From positions 16,024-80,023 of the forward strand of contig NZ_VSEY01000052.1 in assembly GCF_008086045.1 (NCBI RefSeq): DNA of 64,000 nucleotides. Reading direction: 5' to 3'. Position numbers and translations under genes: made by a program. Shown here piece by piece: positions 16,320 to 25,483 of this stretch. Position 1 is the first letter of the stretch, and each line of letters starts with the position of its first letter. Source of the DNA: Nonomuraea sp. PA05. GTDB taxonomy: Bacteria > Actinomycetota > Actinomycetes > Streptosporangiales > Streptosporangiaceae. The notes under the pieces were generated by a model, which saw nothing but the letters and a program-made list of their open reading frames with translations, made no database searches and was not told where the DNA came from.

Positions 16320-17749
16320 TGAGCAAGGTTCGTGGGATCGCGCTGCTGGCGCTCGCTCTGTCCGTCACCGCCGTCCCCGCCAACGCCTCGGCGGCGGCGT
16401 GCAAGGACGTCGGGAACAAGTACAACCTGCCGTTCCAGGTCTGCGACGACGAGCTGTTCATCTTCGCGGCCAACTACAAGCCGTTCGAGGCGACCGTCGC
16501 GGACGAGCAGGCCTCCGCGACCAGGGTCTTCGACGAGGTCATCGGCAACAAGCTGCGCGCGGCCTTCCCCGACGTGAAGATCAAGTACGCCACGTGGGAC
16601 TACCCCGTGCGGTACGAGGACCTCAAGAAGGCCGGGGTCACGCCCGACATCATCATCGAGGACCCGAAGAACCGCATCGACCGCGACCTGGAGCCGCTGG
16701 GCTGGGTCGGCGACATGACCGCCGACCTCCAGGCGGCCGGCATCGACCTGAACACGCTGAACAAGGCCGCCGTGGAGCTGACCAAGTCGCGCTCCGACGG
16801 CGGGATCTACGGCGTGCCGCTGTTCATCGACGAGCACGTGCTGCTCTACAACAAGAAGATCTTCGACAAGTTCCGGGTGAAGTACCCCTCGCCCGGGATG
16901 ACGTACGACGAGGCGTACAAGAAGGCCAAGCAGCTCACCAGGGACGACGGCCTGGACCACTACAAGGGCTACATGCAGCACCCCGACCAGTACCTGGACT
17001 TCAACCAGGCCGGGCTCTACCCGTTCCTGCCGACCACGAGCGAGCAGCCGAAGCCCGAAGAGCTCAAGGTCGACATCAGCAGTGACGCCTGGAAGACCTA
17101 CGTCGACAACCTGTACCGCTTCCTGGAGATCCCGCGCAACGACTTCACCACCGTCACCGACTTCTTCAAGGGCGACATGAGCCAGCCGGGCCACCTGGCC
17201 ATGGCGGTCGAGACGCTGTCGCGGCTGAACATGTACGCGGGCAGCGAGCTGTTCATCGAGGACGGCGACGAGGCGGCCTTCGCCGAGCAGGCCAAGAGCG
17301 TCGACATCGGGGTCAGCGCGGTCCCGGTGCTCAAGCGCGGCGGCAAGACCATCTACCAGCCGAACACGAGGGCCGCGTTCGTCCCGCCGTCGGCAGCGCA
17401 CAAGGATCAGGCGCTGCGGATCGTGAAGTGGCTGGTGTCGGAGGAGGCCCAGACGGAGATCTCCAAGCAGGGCGTCAAGGCCGTGCTGCAGACCGACGCC
17501 GTCGTGTCGAACTTCGGCAAGAACGTGCCCGAGCTGGCCAAGCTCGACACGTCGGCCGTGTACTGGGGCGAGAACGCCGCCGTGACGAACTACCAGAACA
17601 CCGAGTTCTGGGACCTGCCGCTGTGGTCGGTCTACCGCCAGCACATCCTGCGTGACGGCGGTACGCCCGAGCAGGCGCTGACCCTGTCCCAGCAGCAGGA
17701 CATCCCCAACTACATCAAGGCGCAGGCCGCCGCAGGGAAGGATTGGTAA
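16319..17749 (+). CDS. Extracellular solute-binding protein, family 1, without adjacent permeases
   Basis: The protein has 476 residues from ATG 16319, with AAGGAG at 16305-16310; an ATG three bases earlier (16316) is the alternative. A Sec-type signal peptide ends near ANASAAA. The Cys that follows (ACKDVG) has no good lipobox, and a second Cys 17 residues later (QVCDDE) could form a disulfide. The fold is that of family-1 binding proteins (MalE/UgpB type): YGVPLFIDEHVLLYNKKIF, the YDEAYKKAKQLTRDDG segment and GGKTIYQPNTRAAFVPPSAA. Family-1 proteins normally work with two MalF/MalG permeases, which are absent here; the only importer nearby is of the family-5 type. It overlaps the next gene start. 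Its partner must be encoded elsewhere, or it has another role. Confidence 0.85.
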   Translation: MSKVRGIALLALALSVTAVPANASAAACKDVGNKYNLPFQVCDDELFIFAANYKPFEATVADEQASATRVFDEVIGNKLRAAFPDVKIKYATWDYPVRYEDLKKAGVTPDIIIEDPKNRIDRDLEPLGWVGDMTADLQAAGIDLNTLNKAAVELTKSRSDGGIYGVPLFIDEHVLLYNKKIFDKFRVKYPSPGMTYDEAYKKAKQLTRDDGLDHYKGYMQHPDQYLDFNQAGLYPFLPTTSEQPKPEELKVDISSDAWKTYVDNLYRFLEIPRNDFTTVTDFFKGDMSQPGHLAMAVETLSRLNMYAGSELFIEDGDEAAFAEQAKSVDIGVSAVPVLKRGGKTIYQPNTRAAFVPPSAAHKDQALRIVKWLVSEEAQTEISKQGVKAVLQTDAVVSNFGKNVPELAKLDTSAVYWGENAAVTNYQNTEFWDLPLWSVYRQHILRDGGTPEQALTLSQQQDIPNYIKAQAAAGKDW

Positions 17750-19143
17750 CACTGTCCCCCACCGTGGAACGCTGGGGCGTCCACGAGATCGAGCTGACCG
17801 GGCCGTCCGACGGCAACCCCTTCGCTGACGTTCGTCTGTCGGCCCGGTTCCAGTTCCGCAATCGCATCGTCGAGGCCGACGGCTTCTACGACGGCGACGG
17901 CGTCTACCGCGTCCGGTTCATGCCGGACGCGGTGGGTCCGTGGAGCTACACCACCGTCAGTAATGTGACCGAGCTGGACGGCCACGCGGGCGCCTTCGAG
18001 GTGTCGCCCGCGTCCGAGGGCAACCACGGCCCCGTGCGCGCGTCCGGCATCGACTTCGAGTACGCCGACGGCACGCCGTACCTGCCGTTCGGCACCACCG
18101 CCTACCACTGGACGCACGACCTGGACGAGGAGCGCGAGCGGCGCACGCTGCGCACGCTGGCCGCCTCGCCCTTCAACAAGCTGCGCATGTGCGTGCTGCC
18201 GACCGGCGCGATGACGCCGCCCGAGCTGCCGTTCGCCGGCACGGACCCGGACGGGCTGGACAAGACCCGGTACAACCCGGTCTTCTTCCGCCACCTGGAG
18301 GCCCGCGTCCAGGACCTGCTGGAGCTGGGCGTCGAGGCCGACATCATCCTCTTCCACCCCTACGACTTCGGCCGGCGCGGCATCCAGGACATGGGCCGGG
18401 AGACCGACCACGCCTACCTGCGGTACGTGATCGCCCGCCTGGCCGCCTACCGCAACGTGTGGTGGTCGGCCGCCAACGAGTACGACTTCAACAAGTCCAA
18501 GACCGTCGAGGACTGGGACGACATCCTGCGCGTCATCGTGCGGCTCGACCCCTACGAGCACCTGCGCTCGATCCACAACGGCACCCGCATGTACGAGGTC
18601 GCCACCCTGTACGACTTCACCAAGCCGTGGGTCACCCACCAGAGCATCCAGCACTGGGACGTCACCCCCACCGACGAGTGGCTGCGCGCCTGCGGCAAGC
18701 CCGTGGTGCTCGACGAGATCTGCTACGAGGGCAACATCGGCAGGCGCTGGGGCAACGTCACCGGCGAGGAATTGGTGGACCGGTTCTGGGAGGCCATGGC
18801 GCGCGGCGGCTACGCGGGCCACGGCGAGTCGATGTCCGGCTTCGAGGAGCGGGCGTGGATCGGCAACGGAGGCGGCCTGTACGGGCAGAGCCCCGCCAGG
18901 ATCGCCTTCCTGCGCCAGGTCATGGAGGCGCGCCGGGACGGCGTGCTGCTGCGCTACCTCGGGCGGCGGCAGGCGTCCGCCGTCACGGTGGACCTGCCCG
19001 ACGACGGCTGCGCCTACGAGGTCGAGCTGATCGACGCCTGGAACATGACGATCACCCCGGTGGACGGCGCGCACCGGAAGCAGGCGCGGGTGGCGCTGCC
19101 GCGCCGGCCGTACCTGGCGCTGCGGATGACGAGGGTTTCATGA
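17743..19143 (+). CDS. DUF5060/DUF4038 apiosidase-like glycoside hydrolase
   Basis: The protein has 466 residues from TTG 17743, overlapping the binding-protein stop; GGGAAGG precedes it. Domains are DUF5060 (residues ~1-95, a beta-sandwich beginning VERWGVHEIELTG), a TIM barrel of the apiosidase-like DUF4038 type (~105-375, from GTTAYHWT) and a short C-terminal DUF5605-like sandwich. The barrel keeps WWSAANEYDF (probable acid/base Glu) and VVLDEICYEGN (probable nucleophile region). No signal peptide is present, so it acts in the cytoplasm. Characterised members of this superfamily (GH140) release apiose from galacturonan. With a probable apiose-catabolic operon 12 kb upstream, release of apiose from imported oligosaccharides is an attractive inference. 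Confidence 0.82.
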   Translation: MVTLSPTVERWGVHEIELTGPSDGNPFADVRLSARFQFRNRIVEADGFYDGDGVYRVRFMPDAVGPWSYTTVSNVTELDGHAGAFEVSPASEGNHGPVRASGIDFEYADGTPYLPFGTTAYHWTHDLDEERERRTLRTLAASPFNKLRMCVLPTGAMTPPELPFAGTDPDGLDKTRYNPVFFRHLEARVQDLLELGVEADIILFHPYDFGRRGIQDMGRETDHAYLRYVIARLAAYRNVWWSAANEYDFNKSKTVEDWDDILRVIVRLDPYEHLRSIHNGTRMYEVATLYDFTKPWVTHQSIQHWDVTPTDEWLRACGKPVVLDEICYEGNIGRRWGNVTGEELVDRFWEAMARGGYAGHGESMSGFEERAWIGNGGGLYGQSPARIAFLRQVMEARRDGVLLRYLGRRQASAVTVDLPDDGCAYEVELIDAWNMTITPVDGAHRKQARVALPRRPYLALRMTRVS

Positions 19144-20141
19144 TCATCAATGGGATGGCGACGACCGCGCTGGCCTGGCACCTGCAAGGCGGCAACCGGC
19201 GCAAGCGGACGCTCGCCACGCTGGAGTCCTCCCCCTTCGACCGGGTGCGGATGGCGGCGCTGGCCGGCCGGTGCAGCCTCGACTCGCTGGAGGAGCGGGT
19301 GACGGAGCTGGCCGGGATCGGGGTGACGGCCGAACTGGTGCTGCTGCACCCGGACGACGGCATCGCCGACGCGCCCGCCGCGGCCCGCTACCTTACGGAG
19401 GTGGTGCCTCGCCTGGCCGCGCACCCGAACGTGTGGTGGTCGCTGTCCGCCGACCCCTCGCTCTTCCCCGGCATCTCCGAGCACGACTGGGTGCGCCTGG
19501 CCGGCCTGGTCGCCGAGGAGGACCCCGGCCACCACCCGCTGTCCATCACCGTGCCCGCCGACTCGCCGCTGCTGTGGCGGCGCGGCTTCACGCACGGCAG
19601 CGTCACCGCGCGCAGCCCGCGCGACGCGTGGGTCCAGACGCGCGACCACCACCAGCCGGTCGCCATGGACATGTGCGGCTACGAGGGCGACGCGCCCGAC
19701 CCGTGGCTGAGCCTGACCCCGCAGGACGTCGTGGCCCAGGCCTGGGACGGGGCCGTGCGGCGGCGGTGCGTCACACACGGCGAGTCGTACCTGGACGAGG
19801 ACGGGCTGACCTGGTCGCAGGGCGGCGGGACGCTCGTCGGCGAGGCGGTGCCGCGGCTGCGGCTGCTGCGGCAGGTGCTCGTCACCATCCCGGACGAGGC
19901 CGGGTACGTCGATCGCGACGCGCCGATGTCGCAGGTGCCCGGTGAGTTCTACCTGGAGTTCTGCGGCGAGCACCGCTTCCCTGAGCGCACCTACGACGTG
20001 CCGGAGGGGCGGTACGAGGTCGAGGTGATCGACACGTGGGAGATGACGGTGACGCCGCACGGGGTGCAGGAGGGGCCTTCGGTGACGGTCCCGCTGCCCG
20101 GGACAGTCGGGCAGGCCATCCGGTTGCGGCGGGTGTCATGA
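19140..20141 (+). CDS. Shortened apiosidase-like paralogue lacking catalytic glutamates (probable pseudoenzyme)
   Basis: The protein has 333 residues from ATG 19140 (ATGA overlap); ATG 19152 is an alternative start. It aligns with the preceding gene across the barrel and C-terminal domain: FDRVRMAAL with FNKLRMCVL, LAAHPNVWWSL with LAAYRNVWWSA, and EVEVIDTWEMTVTP with EVELIDAWNMTITP. The N-terminal DUF5060 domain is missing. Where the parent has NEYDF this protein has ADPSLF, and DEICYEG becomes DMCGYEG, so the probable acid/base Glu and the Glu of the nucleophile region are gone. The frame is intact and coupled on both sides, so it is maintained rather than decaying. A sugar-binding or partner role is possible, and so is a changed mechanism. 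Confidence 0.78.
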   Translation: MIINGMATTALAWHLQGGNRRKRTLATLESSPFDRVRMAALAGRCSLDSLEERVTELAGIGVTAELVLLHPDDGIADAPAAARYLTEVVPRLAAHPNVWWSLSADPSLFPGISEHDWVRLAGLVAEEDPGHHPLSITVPADSPLLWRRGFTHGSVTARSPRDAWVQTRDHHQPVAMDMCGYEGDAPDPWLSLTPQDVVAQAWDGAVRRRCVTHGESYLDEDGLTWSQGGGTLVGEAVPRLRLLRQVLVTIPDEAGYVDRDAPMSQVPGEFYLEFCGEHRFPERTYDVPEGRYEVEVIDTWEMTVTPHGVQEGPSVTVPLPGTVGQAIRLRRVS

Positions 20142-22126
20142 CGCCGGTGCTCCCGCGCATCGCCGAACCCGGAGGGAAGCTCGTCGAGGTGGTGACGGGT
20201 CCCGAAGGTCCGGAGATGCACCTGAGCCACCGGGACGCGGGCGGCCCGCATCTGCGCGCGCCGCTCCGCGGCCTGCTCACCGCCTCGGCGGGCCGGCCGT
20301 GGCGCGTCGAACCCGCCGAGCCCGGCACCGTCCACCTGCGCGGGGACACGGTCGTGGTGACCGCGCGGGCCGGCGGGCTGAGCGCGAGCCTGAAGCTGGC
20401 CTTCACCCCCGGCGGCCTGCTCACCCTCACCACCACCTGGCGCAACGACACGGACGGCGAGATCGCCGACGTGGCGGCGGGCATCCTGCTCCCGCTCCCC
20501 GTCCAGGACGCCCACGTCACCATGCCGGGCGTGCTCTACAACGACAACCCGTCGTCCGACCCGGACCGCCAGGTCCCGCACCTCGGGTACGTGTGCGAGG
20601 AGCACCGCCTGCCCATCCCCGCCGTCAACGCCGCCTGGGACGACCGTTACGTCAGCCTGTTCGCGCACCCGGAGGCCGCCAGGGACGGGCAGGGCAGGGT
20701 CTCCTACGGCTCGCTCGGCGTCCTTCCCGGGCCCGTCGTGACGGCGATGAGCGGGGTGATCGCGTTCAACGGCGCCCCGGATGTCTGCTACGTCAGCAAG
20801 GCCCAGGTGGAGGAGCGGCCGCTCGGCTACCGGGACCTCGCCCCGGGAGAGACGATCGTCACCCGTCACACCCTGGACTGGGGTCCGGTGGAGCCGCGCG
20901 GCCTCGGCTTCACCAGGCTCGTGCACACCCGGCTCTACCAGGACGAGGGCGCCAGGCCGCTGCCGATCGACGAGATCGTCCGGCTGAAGACCATCGCCAT
21001 GGACGCGCGCTGGGACGGCGACGGCTACCTCGCCTACGAGGGCGTCCGTCACGGCCGGCCCCGCTCGTACCTGTACGGGTGGACCGGCCAGTGCATGAAG
21101 CTGGCGCGGTGCGACGCCATGCTCGGGCGCTTCGAGCGGGCCGGGCGGGCGGCGGACTTCTACGTCGAGGGCAGCGCGACGCCGGTACGCGGGCTGCGCC
21201 ACGCCCGCTACCTGGTCGACGAGGGCCGGTGGGAGATGTTCCGCAGGAACGGCGCCCACGGCGGGGATTTCGTCTCCAGCCGCGCGCACGGCGAGACGAT
21301 CGCCGACCTGGCGGCGCTCGCGCTGCAGTTCAGGGAGGCCGGCCTGGACGTGCCGCCGCAGTGGCAGGAGGCGGTGGAGGACGCCGCCGCGCTGTTCTGG
21401 CACACGCGGCTGCCCGAGGGCGTCGTCCCGATCGGCTGGACGCCGCACGGCACGGCTGTCTCGCCCATGGTCAGCGCGGCGGGCGTCGCATGCGTGCAGG
21501 CCATGCTGGGGGCGTACCGGCTGAGCGGCGAGCGCATGTGGCTGATGCGGGCCGAGGAGGTGCTGGCCGCCTACCACCGGCTGCACGCGGCCACGTACGA
21601 GCGGCCGTTCGCGCACGCCACCCTCGACGCCTCAGGGGAGGACAAGGAGGCCGGGATGTACTTCTTCCTGGCCGCCTGGGAGCTGTATCAGCTCACCGGC
21701 CAGGAGCACCACGCGCAGTGGGCGGAGACGGCGGCCGACTGGCTGCTGACGTTCGTCTACGTGTGGTCGCCCGACTTCGACAAGGGCAGCACGTTCGAGC
21801 GGCGCGGTTTCAAGGCGTGCGGCTGGCCGTCGGTCAGCGTCCAGAACCACCACCTCGACGTGTTCTTCCCGACCTCCGAGCTGAGCGAGTTCGGCCGGAC
21901 GACCGGCCGGGCCTGGTACGCCGAGCAGGCCGACCGCATCCTGCACGCCATGGGCCAGGGCATCTGCACCGAGCCCGGCGACTGGGGCTTCCAGACCCCC
22001 GGCGAGCAGGGCGAGGGCTTCTTCCAGACGAACTGGCAGCGCACCGGCGAGGCGAACACCTGGAACCCGTCCTGGGTCATCGCGCTGCCGCTCTACCACG
22101 CCCTGCGCATGAGGAAGGATTCATGA
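20138..22126 (+). CDS. Unassigned cytoplasmic protein, beta-sandwich plus (alpha/alpha) barrel, probable glycoside hydrolase
   Basis: The protein has 662 residues from ATG 20138, overlapping the previous TGA. I do not recognise an established family. Residues ~1-270 look beta-rich (LTTTWRNDTDGEIADVAAGILLPLP, a galactose-mutarotase-like sandwich). Residues ~290-660 show repeated helical hairpins with aromatic and acidic loops: GWTGQCMKLARCDAMLGRF, GGDFVSSRAHGETIADLAALALQF, SGEDKEAGMYFFLAAWELYQLTG and a C-terminal EANTWNPSWVIALPLYHAL. This layout is typical of six-hairpin glycosidases and of uronyl hydrolases. There is no signal peptide. Operon position between the apiosidase-like genes and a GH28 suggests action on an imported pectic fragment. 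Confidence 0.65.
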   Translation: MTPVLPRIAEPGGKLVEVVTGPEGPEMHLSHRDAGGPHLRAPLRGLLTASAGRPWRVEPAEPGTVHLRGDTVVVTARAGGLSASLKLAFTPGGLLTLTTTWRNDTDGEIADVAAGILLPLPVQDAHVTMPGVLYNDNPSSDPDRQVPHLGYVCEEHRLPIPAVNAAWDDRYVSLFAHPEAARDGQGRVSYGSLGVLPGPVVTAMSGVIAFNGAPDVCYVSKAQVEERPLGYRDLAPGETIVTRHTLDWGPVEPRGLGFTRLVHTRLYQDEGARPLPIDEIVRLKTIAMDARWDGDGYLAYEGVRHGRPRSYLYGWTGQCMKLARCDAMLGRFERAGRAADFYVEGSATPVRGLRHARYLVDEGRWEMFRRNGAHGGDFVSSRAHGETIADLAALALQFREAGLDVPPQWQEAVEDAAALFWHTRLPEGVVPIGWTPHGTAVSPMVSAAGVACVQAMLGAYRLSGERMWLMRAEEVLAAYHRLHAATYERPFAHATLDASGEDKEAGMYFFLAAWELYQLTGQEHHAQWAETAADWLLTFVYVWSPDFDKGSTFERRGFKACGWPSVSVQNHHLDVFFPTSELSEFGRTTGRAWYAEQADRILHAMGQGICTEPGDWGFQTPGEQGEGFFQTNWQRTGEANTWNPSWVIALPLYHALRMRKDS

Positions 22127-23418
22127 ACTTCGCCACCGAGGAAGAGGCCTGGCGGTACGCGGACGAGCTGCGCGACCGGGTGCGCCCGCCGGAGTTCCCC
22201 GACCGCTGGTTCGACGTGACCTCCTACGGGCAGGGCACGCAGGCGTTCAGGGCCGCGATCGAGGCCTGCCACGAGGCGGGCGGCGGCCACGTCCGCGTCC
22301 CGCCCGGAACGCACCCGACCGGCGCCATCCACCTGCTCAGCAACGTGGACCTGCACGTAGAAGCGGGCGCGACGATCCTGTTCAGCACCGACCCCGCCGA
22401 CTACCTGCCCGCCGTCTACACCCGCTTCTCCGCCATCGAGTGCTACAACTACTCCCCCTTCATTTATGCCTTCGGCCAGGAGAACATCGCGATCACCGGC
22501 GAGGGAACGCTGGACGGCTCGGCGGGCCCCGAGCACTGGTGGCCGTGGGTGGGCACGCCCGAGTTCGGCTACCGCGAGGGCATGCCTTGGGAGGACGAGG
22601 ACTGGGCCGCCCTGCAACGCATGGCCGTTGAGGGCGTGCCGGTCGAGGAACGCGTCTTCGGCGCGGGCCACTACCTGCGGCCCAACCTGATCCAGCCGTA
22701 CCTGTGCAGGAACGTGCTGGTGGAGGGGGTGCGCATCGTCCGCTCCCCCATGTGGGAGATCCATCCGGTGCGGTGCGAGAACGTGCTGGTCAGGAACGTG
22801 TCCATCTACTCGCGCGGCCCCAACAACGACGGCTGCGACCCCGAGTCGTGCAAGTCCGTGGTCATCTCCGGCTGCGTGTTCGACGTCGGCGACGACTGCA
22901 TCGCCGTCAAGGCCGGCCGCGGCCCCGACGGGCGGCGGGTCGGGGTGCCGTGCGAGGACGTGCTGATCGAGGACTGCGAGATGCGCTACCGGTACGGCTC
23001 CGTCGCCATCGGCACCGACACCACCGGCGGCATCCGCAACGTGTTCGTGCAGCGCTGCCGGTGGGGCGGCGAGGGGCTCTACTTCGGGCTCTACATCAAG
23101 ACGAACTCGGTGCGCGGCGGCTTCGTGGAGAACGTCTACGTGCGGGACGTGGAGGTCAGCGAGCTGACCAAGGAGGTCGTGTCGATCGATCTTTACCACG
23201 GTGACGGGCACAACGGCGACGACCCGCCGCCGATCCGCGACGTGCACGTGGCGGGGGTGCGCAGCGATCGCACGCGCAGCGCGTACCTGCTGCGGGGGTA
23301 TCCAGAGCAGCCGCTGCGGGACATCACGATCAGGGACAGCTCGTTCGCGCGGACGTCGCGGGCGGACGTGGCCATCGACGTCGAGGGGCTGTCGATCACC
23401 GGGGTCACGGTCGGCTAG
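22123..23418 (+). CDS. GH28 polygalacturonase-type beta-helix enzyme, cytoplasmic
   Basis: The protein has 431 residues from ATG 22123 (ATGA overlap), with no signal peptide. GH28 landmarks are visible: GPNNDGCDPESC (the NTD-type aspartate), VGDDCIAVKAGRG (the DD pair), SVAIGTDTTGG in place of the classical GHG, and YIKTNSVRGG in place of RIK. These replacements are common in exo-acting and rhamnogalacturonan-type members. The N-terminal domain (FDVTSYGQGTQAFRAAIEACHEAGGG) is the usual start of the bacterial helix. It is probably an exo-enzyme removing galacturonic acid from imported oligomers. A related GH28 with a Tat signal is encoded near 45 kb. It is the last gene of the long operon. Confidence 0.88.
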   Translation: MNFATEEEAWRYADELRDRVRPPEFPDRWFDVTSYGQGTQAFRAAIEACHEAGGGHVRVPPGTHPTGAIHLLSNVDLHVEAGATILFSTDPADYLPAVYTRFSAIECYNYSPFIYAFGQENIAITGEGTLDGSAGPEHWWPWVGTPEFGYREGMPWEDEDWAALQRMAVEGVPVEERVFGAGHYLRPNLIQPYLCRNVLVEGVRIVRSPMWEIHPVRCENVLVRNVSIYSRGPNNDGCDPESCKSVVISGCVFDVGDDCIAVKAGRGPDGRRVGVPCEDVLIEDCEMRYRYGSVAIGTDTTGGIRNVFVQRCRWGGEGLYFGLYIKTNSVRGGFVENVYVRDVEVSELTKEVVSIDLYHGDGHNGDDPPPIRDVHVAGVRSDRTRSAYLLRGYPEQPLRDITIRDSSFARTSRADVAIDVEGLSITGVTVG

Positions 23419-23433
23419 CCGCACGCGCTTCGA

Positions 23434-23475
23434 CGAGGGCGGTGGCCGCACGCGCTCATGCGGCCACCGCCCTCG
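23434..23475. terminator. Bidirectional terminator between convergent GH28 and GH127 genes
   Basis: CGAGGGCGGTGGCCGCA at 23434-23450 and its exact complement at 23459-23475 form a 17-bp perfect stem with an 8-base loop (cgcgctca). It lies midway between the stops of two convergent genes and serves both strands. No other feature is seen in 23419-23488. Confidence 0.88.
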
Positions 23476-23488
23476 CCCTGGTCCTCGC

Positions 23489-25444
23489 TCAGTGCAGAGG
23501 TGTCCAGATCGTCATCGGCCCCGCCCCGCGGTTGGCCCAGGCGTAGTACGGCACGAACGTGAGGTCCACCGGCCCCGTGTGCTCGGGCTCGCGGGGTGCG
23601 GCGGCGGTGCGGTAGGGGAAGCCCGCGTCCTCGTCGCGATGCGCGTGGATCCGCCCGCGCGCGATCACCGGCACCACCTCGGCGGGCAGGCCCGCGATCG
23701 GGGCGCCGTCGCGCAGGCCGGGAGTCGCGGCCACGCACAGGTCGTCCACGATGACGCCCGGGTGGTCGGGCTGCTCCAGGCAGTAGACGAGCGGGCCGCG
23801 CTCGACCGCGACCTGGCCGCGGGCCACGTCGAGGCGGGGCACGGCGGCGGTGAGGCGGGGCCGGACGGCGAGGTCGAGCGTGAGGCGGTCACCGGGCCGC
23901 CAGGCGCGCCGGATCCGCTGGTACGAGCCCGGCCGCGGCTCCGCCTCGCCTCCTGCGCCGGCACCCGGGCCGGAGGCGTCCGCCCCGCCGCCCGCGAGGC
24001 CGCCTCCGGACGCGCCCGGCTCGACGGACGCCGTGGCGCCCTCGGCCCACGCCGGGATGCGCGCCGCGAGCGTCCAGGGCCGGTCGGGGGTTTCCCGCAC
24101 CACGACCTCGACGCGCCCGTCCCACGGGTAGCCGGTCTCCACCTCCAGCAGCACGTCTCCCGCCCGCACGGTGCCGGACGCGTACAGGTGGAGCTGGACG
24201 CCGTCCTCGGATTGGGTGGCGAGGTAGTGGCCGAGGGAGGAGAGCAGGCGCATGACGTTCGGCGGGCAGCAGGCGGTGCCGTACCAGTCCTGGCGGCCCC
24301 GGGCGGCGGCGCGCCGGTCGTCCGGGTTGGCGCCCGCGCGCACGCGCAGCGCGTTGACGTAGAAGAAGCGGTCGCCGCCGAGGGAGAGGCCCGGCAGGAC
24401 GGCGTTGTACAGGGTGCGCTCCATGAGGTCCGCGTAGCCGGGCTCCCCGGTGGCCAGGAGCATGCGCCACGACCACTGCACACTGGCGACGGCGGCGCAG
24501 GTCTCGCAGTAGGCGGTCTCGGGGGTCAGCTCGTGCGGCCCGCCGAACTGCTCGCCGTACCAGACGGAGCCCAGCCCGCCGGTGAGGTACGTCTTGGTCG
24601 CCACCATGTCGTGCCACTGGCGGGTGAGCGCGGCGAGCAGGCCGTCGTCGCCGGTCTCGGCGGCGACGTCCGTGGCGCCGGCGGCCAGGTACAGGGCACG
24701 GACGGCGTGCCCCTCGACGGTGGTGGCGTCGCGCAGCGGCACCCGGTCCTGGCGGATGCCGGGCCCGTGGTGGCCCTTGAGCGGGAGCCGCTCGTGCCCG
24801 CGATCGGTGACCATGCGGGCGGCCAGGTCGAGGTACGGGCGGACGCCGGTCTCCCGGTAGAGCTCGGCCAGGGCGGTCTCGATCTCCGGGTGCCCGTCGA
24901 GCGCGTCGGCCGGCAGGTCCTTGACGAGGTGGTCGGCGAACTTCGCGGCCACCCGCAGCAGCGTGTCGTCGCCGATGGCGCGGCTGCCGGCGACGGCGGC
25001 CTGCATGAGGTGCCCGGCGCAGTAGAGCTCGTGGCTGGAGGCCATGTCGCAGTAGCGTTCGCGGCCGGTGAGCTGGGTGTGGGTGTGCAGGTAGCCGTCC
25101 GGGGCCTGGGCGGCGGCGACCAGCCCGGCCGCCTCCTCGTACGCCCGCGCCAGCTCGTCGCTGTCGGCTCTGCCGCGCTCCCAGGCCAGCGCCTCCAGCC
25201 ACTTGTAGACGTCGGAGTCGGCGAAGACCTTGCCGCGGTGCTCTCCTCCGGCGCCGCGGGCGGCGGCCTCCAGGTTGGCGAAGGCGCCGGACTCGCGGAT
25301 GCGCCGGGCGCCCAGCGGGATCGTCACGTCGCGGTTGACCCGTTGCCGGGTGCCCCAGAAACCGCCCTCGATCCGCGCGCCGGAGGCGGGTCGCAGGGTC
25401 ACTGCCGCTTCGGGGCGCGGACGCACCACCGCATCATCGCTCAT
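23489..25444 (-). CDS. GH127 beta-L-arabinofuranosidase
   Basis: The protein has 651 residues from ATG 25444 (MSDDAVVRP). An upstream ATG at 25498 lies on top of the predicted -10, so it is unlikely. The (alpha/alpha)6 catalytic domain has GYLHTHTQ and DMASSHELYCAGHLMQAA, the zinc/nucleophile residues in ETAYCETCAAVASVQW and the CC pair in YGTACCPPNVMR, all characteristic of GH127 (DUF1680). A Gly/Ala-rich insert (GASGGGLAGGGADASG) sits in the C-terminal beta region. No signal peptide is present. It should remove beta-linked arabinofuranose, found on RG-II side chains and extensins. It is transcribed alone and diverges from a second, atypical GH127-like gene. Confidence 0.92.
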   Translation of the reverse strand: MSDDAVVRPRPEAAVTLRPASGARIEGGFWGTRQRVNRDVTIPLGARRIRESGAFANLEAAARGAGGEHRGKVFADSDVYKWLEALAWERGRADSDELARAYEEAAGLVAAAQAPDGYLHTHTQLTGRERYCDMASSHELYCAGHLMQAAVAGSRAIGDDTLLRVAAKFADHLVKDLPADALDGHPEIETALAELYRETGVRPYLDLAARMVTDRGHERLPLKGHHGPGIRQDRVPLRDATTVEGHAVRALYLAAGATDVAAETGDDGLLAALTRQWHDMVATKTYLTGGLGSVWYGEQFGGPHELTPETAYCETCAAVASVQWSWRMLLATGEPGYADLMERTLYNAVLPGLSLGGDRFFYVNALRVRAGANPDDRRAAARGRQDWYGTACCPPNVMRLLSSLGHYLATQSEDGVQLHLYASGTVRAGDVLLEVETGYPWDGRVEVVVRETPDRPWTLAARIPAWAEGATASVEPGASGGGLAGGGADASGPGAGAGGEAEPRPGSYQRIRRAWRPGDRLTLDLAVRPRLTAAVPRLDVARGQVAVERGPLVYCLEQPDHPGVIVDDLCVAATPGLRDGAPIAGLPAEVVPVIARGRIHAHRDEDAGFPYRTAAAPREPEHTGPVDLTFVPYYAWANRGAGPMTIWTPLH

Positions 25445-25483
25445 GCGGCCATCGTGCCTCAGGTTTACATATCCAACAAGACA

